From JAADHG01 sp964418645 (lineage in GTDB: Bacteria; Bacteroidota; Bacteroidia; Flavobacteriales; Flavobacteriaceae): DNA of 9,296 bases. The notes under the pieces are model-generated. The model saw nothing but the letters and a program-made list of their open reading frames with translations. It did no database searches and was not told the origin of the DNA. The position numbers were made by a program, and so were the translations under genes. The stretch spans positions 1 through 9,296 of the forward strand of contig CAYQME010000081.1 in the NCBI GenBank assembly GCA_964418645.1, read 5' to 3'. This document shows, piece after piece, positions 6,431 through 9,296 of this stretch; the stretch's first letter is position 1; each line of letters begins with the position of its first letter.

Positions 6431-8383
6431 ATGTCTGAGAAAGATAACCTGCAAGAAGCAGATGGAGTTAAAGAAGAAATTAAGCCTCAAAACAAAGAAG
6501 TAACCGTAGAAATCGAAACCGAAACTGTTTTAAAGGAATCCACCGAAAAAAAACCCGAAATTGAAGAAACAACTGTAGCTGAAAATACTGAAGTTGCTCT
6601 TGATGAAATTGATGCTTCTAACGCTGAAGATGCTGAGGATGAATCTAATAGTAAACGCCATGAGATTGAAGAGAAAGATTACCATACAATGTCTCTTACA
6701 GCATTGGTTGACGAATTAGAAAATTTAGTAAAAAATGAAAAAATTCAGACTATTAAATCTCATTTTGAAACTATTAAAACTGAATTTAATGCAAAATTTA
6801 GTACTCTAATTGAAGAAAAGAAAGAAGAGTTTCTAGCTGCTGGAGGGAATGCCATAGATTTTCACTTTAAGAATTTAGAAAAAACGCGTTTCAATGATAT
6901 TTACAGAGAATATCGTGATAAAAGACAAGCATATTATAAAAATTTAGAACAAAATTTAAAAACCAATTTAGAACAGCGTCTAGAGATTATAGAAGAAATA
7001 AAGGGGTTAATAAATGTTGAAGAAAACATAAACACCACTTACAAGCATTTTAAAGAATTACAAGAAAGCTGGAAAAATGCAGGTCCAATTCCAAGAGATA
7101 AATACAATAATGTGTGGAATAATTACCATCATCATGTTGAGATTTTTTATGATTTTCTGCATTTAAACCGCGATTTAAGAGACCTTGATTTTAAGCATAA
7201 CTTAGAGCAAAAGTTAAAAATTATTGCACGTGCCGAAGAACTCGCTCAAGATACAGATAGTAATAGAGCATTTAGAGAGCTTCAGGCACTTCATAAAATT
7301 TGGAAAGAAGAACTCGGTCCTGTTGGCAGAGAACAACGTGAAGATATTTGGGAACGTTTTAGTGCAGCAACAAAATCCATTCATGAAAAGCGGCAAGCTC
7401 ATTTTGAAGAAATGGACAAAGCTTACGAAAAAAACCTTGAGGTAAAACATGATATTATTTCTAAAATAGATGCCCTAACCCAGGACGATTCTAATAATCA
7501 TAGTGCATGGCAAAAAAAGATTAAGATTCTTGAAGATTTGCGTAATCAATTCTTTAATGCTGGAAAGGTGCCAATTAAGGTAAATGAAGCTACTTGGGCA
7601 AAGTTTAAAGATTCGGTGAGAGCATTTAATAGAAAGAAAAACACATTTTACAAAAGCTTAAAAAAGGATCAATACGAAAATTTACAGAAAAAAATAGAGC
7701 TTATCAAGCTAGCTGAAGCCAATAAAGACAATGACGATTTTGATACCACAACACCTTTGATGAAAAAAATTCAAAGTGATTGGAAAAAAATTGGTCATGT
7801 TCCAAGACGAGATAGCGACAAAATCTGGAAGCAATTTAAAGCCGCTTGCAATCATTATTTTGATAAATTTCACGAAAGTAAAAATGCTGCCAACAAAGAT
7901 GAAGTTCAAGCCTTAGAAAAAAAGTCGAAATTCTTAGATGCACTTAAAGATTTAAAATTCTCTGATGATTTAAAAGCTAATATAGTATTGATTCAAGAAA
8001 AAATTGATGCCTGGAAAGCCATAGGCAGAGTGCCATATAACAAACGTTTTATTGATGGGAAATTTAACAAAGCCATAGACACTTTGTACGGAAAATTAAA
8101 CATGACTAAAGCTGAATCTGATTCGTTGAAATATGATAACAAATTGGCTAATATGGCAAATACTAGTGATAAAAGACATTTAGACAATGAGCACAACTTT
8201 ATTAGAAAGAAAATAGATGAAGTTAAAGCAGATATAAATCAGTTGGAAAACAATCTTCAATTTTTCTCTAATGCTTCTGATGATAATCCGCTAGTAAAAG
8301 ATGTTTACAAAAATATTGAAAAACACAAAGTTGACTTAACTTCTTGGGAAGCAAAGCTTAGAAAAATAAAAAAATTCTACTAA
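6431..8383 (+). CDS. DUF349 repeat protein of unknown function
   Basis: A 650-residue soluble protein. Residues 1 to about 75 are acidic and of low complexity, rich in E, V and T, and probably disordered. The rest is helical and built from tandem DUF349 units with the recurring pattern W-K-x-x-G-x-(I/V)-P-R followed by an aromatic and a charged helix, for example WKNAGPIPRDKYNNVW, WKKIGHVPRRDSDKIW and WKAIGRVP. Repeat Trp (or Phe) positions are 214, 291, 374, 451 and 528, and a weaker unit begins near 134. A charged coiled-coil-like C terminus follows and ends in IKKFY. There is no signal peptide or membrane segment, so it is probably cytoplasmic. ATG 6431 is preferred over TTG 6422. The molecular function of DUF349 is not known to me. 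It is the last gene of the co-directional run and is followed by a strong hairpin. Confidence 0.88.
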   Translation: MSEKDNLQEADGVKEEIKPQNKEVTVEIETETVLKESTEKKPEIEETTVAENTEVALDEIDASNAEDAEDESNSKRHEIEEKDYHTMSLTALVDELENLVKNEKIQTIKSHFETIKTEFNAKFSTLIEEKKEEFLAAGGNAIDFHFKNLEKTRFNDIYREYRDKRQAYYKNLEQNLKTNLEQRLEIIEEIKGLINVEENINTTYKHFKELQESWKNAGPIPRDKYNNVWNNYHHHVEIFYDFLHLNRDLRDLDFKHNLEQKLKIIARAEELAQDTDSNRAFRELQALHKIWKEELGPVGREQREDIWERFSAATKSIHEKRQAHFEEMDKAYEKNLEVKHDIISKIDALTQDDSNNHSAWQKKIKILEDLRNQFFNAGKVPIKVNEATWAKFKDSVRAFNRKKNTFYKSLKKDQYENLQKKIELIKLAEANKDNDDFDTTTPLMKKIQSDWKKIGHVPRRDSDKIWKQFKAACNHYFDKFHESKNAANKDEVQALEKKSKFLDALKDLKFSDDLKANIVLIQEKIDAWKAIGRVPYNKRFIDGKFNKAIDTLYGKLNMTKAESDSLKYDNKLANMANTSDKRHLDNEHNFIRKKIDEVKADINQLENNLQFFSNASDDNPLVKDVYKNIEKHKVDLTSWEAKLRKIKKFY

Positions 8384-8389
8384 AAGAAA

Positions 8390-8419
8390 ACATCCTACTT
8401 GCAAATGCAAGTAGGATGT
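8390..8419. terminator. hairpin terminator between convergent genes, with the better U-tract on the minus strand
   Basis: A perfect 13-bp inverted repeat: left arm ACATCCTACTTGC at 8390-8402, loop AAAT, right arm the exact reverse complement at 8407-8419. It starts 6 bp after the DUF349 stop codon. Read on the minus strand, the hairpin is followed at once by TTTCTTTTAG, a good U-tract that would terminate mazG transcripts. Read on the plus strand, the next bases are AACTACTAAC with no U-run, so plus-strand termination would depend on the stem alone or on factors. Confidence 0.75.
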
Positions 8420-8573
8420 AACTACTAACTAAACTAAATAAAATTGTTTTTTGTTATCTTTTCAATAAAATTGAATAAGATGTGCTATTAATCCATGCAA
8501 TTTTATAACTCTATATATTATAGATACTTTATATACGTTAGGTATTCCTTTTTGGATGTTTTTTTATAAAAAA

Positions 8574-9296
8574 TTATAAGCTTTTTGCTTCTTCCCAAAA
8601 TACGTCCATTTCGGCAAATGTCATTTCACTTAATGATTTATTTAATGCTTCAGCTTTACTTTCAAGATATTGAAACCGTTTTGTGAATTTTTTGTTGGTT
8701 TTTTCTAAAGCATTTTCTGGGTTAATATTTAAAAAACGCGCATAGTTAATCATAGAGAATAATACATCTCCAAATTCACTTTCTATTTCATCTTTATTAC
8801 CATGAGCTACTTCGGTTTTAAACTCTTTGATCTCCTCCTCTACTTTTTCCCAAACCTGATGCGACGCTTCCCAATCAAAACCAACACCTGCTACCTTTTC
8901 TTGTATTCTACTAGCCTTAACCAAAGCTGGTAAGCTTTTTGGAACGCCTTCTAATACACTCTTTTTACCTTCCTTAAGTTTCAATTTTTCCCAATTTTGC
9001 TTAACCTCTGCTTCATCCTTAACCTTTACATCGCTATAAATATGAGGATGTCTGTGGATGAGCTTCTCACAAATGGTATTGGCAACATCAGCGATATCAA
9101 AATCGTTGGTTTCACTACCAATTTTGGCATAAAACACAATATGCAATAGCAAATCGCCTAACTCCCCTTTAATCTCTTTTAAATCGTTATCTAGAATGGC
9201 GTCACCCAACTCGTAAGTTTCTTCAATAGTAAGATGCCGTAAAGATTGCATGGTTTGCTTTTTATCCCAAGGACATTGCGCACGCAACTCGTCCAT
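8574..9296 (-). CDS. mazG: nucleoside triphosphate pyrophosphohydrolase MazG, N terminus cut by the window edge
   Basis: MazG hydrolyses NTPs and dNTPs to the monophosphate plus pyrophosphate, clearing aberrant nucleotides; it is a cytosolic Mg2+-dependent dimer. In the 240 visible residues both all-alpha MazG domains are present. The first has CPWDKKQT (8-15), E25-E26-x-x-E29 and E45-x-x-D48; the second has E154-E155-x-x-E158 and E174-x-x-D177. The linker carries RHPHIYSD (82-89), EGVPKSLPAL and VGFDW. These acidic sets are the metal ligands of the family. The ATG at 9294-9296 sits only seven codons before CPWD, where I expect roughly 15-20 more residues, so it is probably an internal Met and the true start lies beyond the right edge. 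The gene is convergent with the rest of the window, and its transcript would end at the hairpin at 8390-8419. Confidence 0.93.
   Translation of the reverse strand: MDELRAQCPWDKKQTMQSLRHLTIEETYELGDAILDNDLKEIKGELGDLLLHIVFYAKIGSETNDFDIADVANTICEKLIHRHPHIYSDVKVKDEAEVKQNWEKLKLKEGKKSVLEGVPKSLPALVKASRIQEKVAGVGFDWEASHQVWEKVEEEIKEFKTEVAHGNKDEIESEFGDVLFSMINYARFLNINPENALEKTNKKFTKRFQYLESKAEALNKSLSEMTFAEMDVFWEEAKSL

Noticed and set aside
7214..7450. Overlapping open frames on both strands within the DUF349 gene
   Set aside because: The protein repeat pattern runs straight through in the annotated frame. These are alternative-frame shadows.
8461..8475. Small inverted repeat TTCAAT-AAA-ATTGAA, and a similar TCTATA/TATAGA pair at 8510-8524
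   Set aside because: They are six-base AT-only or nearly AT-only stems of low stability, expected by chance in the 190-bp intergenic region. The hairpin at 8390-8419 is much stronger.
9294..9296. ATG at the window edge as the true mazG start
   Set aside because: It lies only seven codons before the CPWD motif, whereas family members have a longer N-terminal helix. It coincides with the window edge by chance.
1..9296. Mobile element, CRISPR array, defence or toxin-antitoxin system (prompted by the name MazG)
   Set aside because: There is no transposase, integrase, spaced direct repeats or toxin-like small ORF. MazG here is the housekeeping two-domain pyrophosphohydrolase without mazEF neighbours in view.

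Overview
The window is AT-rich DNA with tightly packed genes. Its gene content and synteny are typical of a flavobacterium (Bacteroidota, family Flavobacteriaceae). The main clues are an OstA-like LptA-type protein, the large TPR protein, two tandem DUF368 membrane proteins, a short 245-residue AroE, and a long DUF349-repeat protein. A candidate promoter also fits the Bacteroidota pattern (TTG, about 19 nt, TAnnTTT). No mobile element, CRISPR array, tRNA or rRNA was seen. No gene-free stretch exceeds 300 bases.

Layout. Positions 1-1038 (+) hold the C-terminal 345 residues of an OstA-like LPS-export protein, cut by the left edge. A class-III PLP aminotransferase (+) overlaps its stop codon. 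The aminotransferase has no ATG, GTG, TTG or CTG at its expected start, and it is interrupted by exactly 100 N (1357-1456), almost certainly a scaffold placeholder. Next come a TPR-repeat protein (2220-3623), two adjacent DUF368 polyprenyl-phosphate-transporter-family proteins (3657-4580 and 4587-5606), and shikimate dehydrogenase aroE (5599-6336), which overlaps the second DUF368 gene by 8 bp. After a 94-bp gap with a plausible promoter comes a 650-residue DUF349-repeat protein (6431-8383). A perfect 13-bp hairpin (8390-8419) separates it from convergent mazG (8574-9296, -), whose 5' end is cut by the right edge.

How the genes fit together. The plus-strand genes look like one or two co-directional transcription units with gaps from overlapping up to about 136 bp. 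Two themes recur: envelope lipid handling (OstA/LptA-like LPS export, two DUF368 carrier-lipid transporters) and core metabolism (aminotransferase, AroE). The TPR and DUF349 proteins look like cytoplasmic repeat scaffolds of unknown role. This appears to be a conserved chromosomal neighbourhood rather than an accessory island, and I do not see a clearly new defence or mobile system. The points most worth a second look are the missing start codon of the aminotransferase, the diverged signature in the second DUF368 copy, the near-regular 77-residue repeat of the DUF349 protein with a likely degenerate extra unit, and the strand asymmetry of the terminator hairpin.
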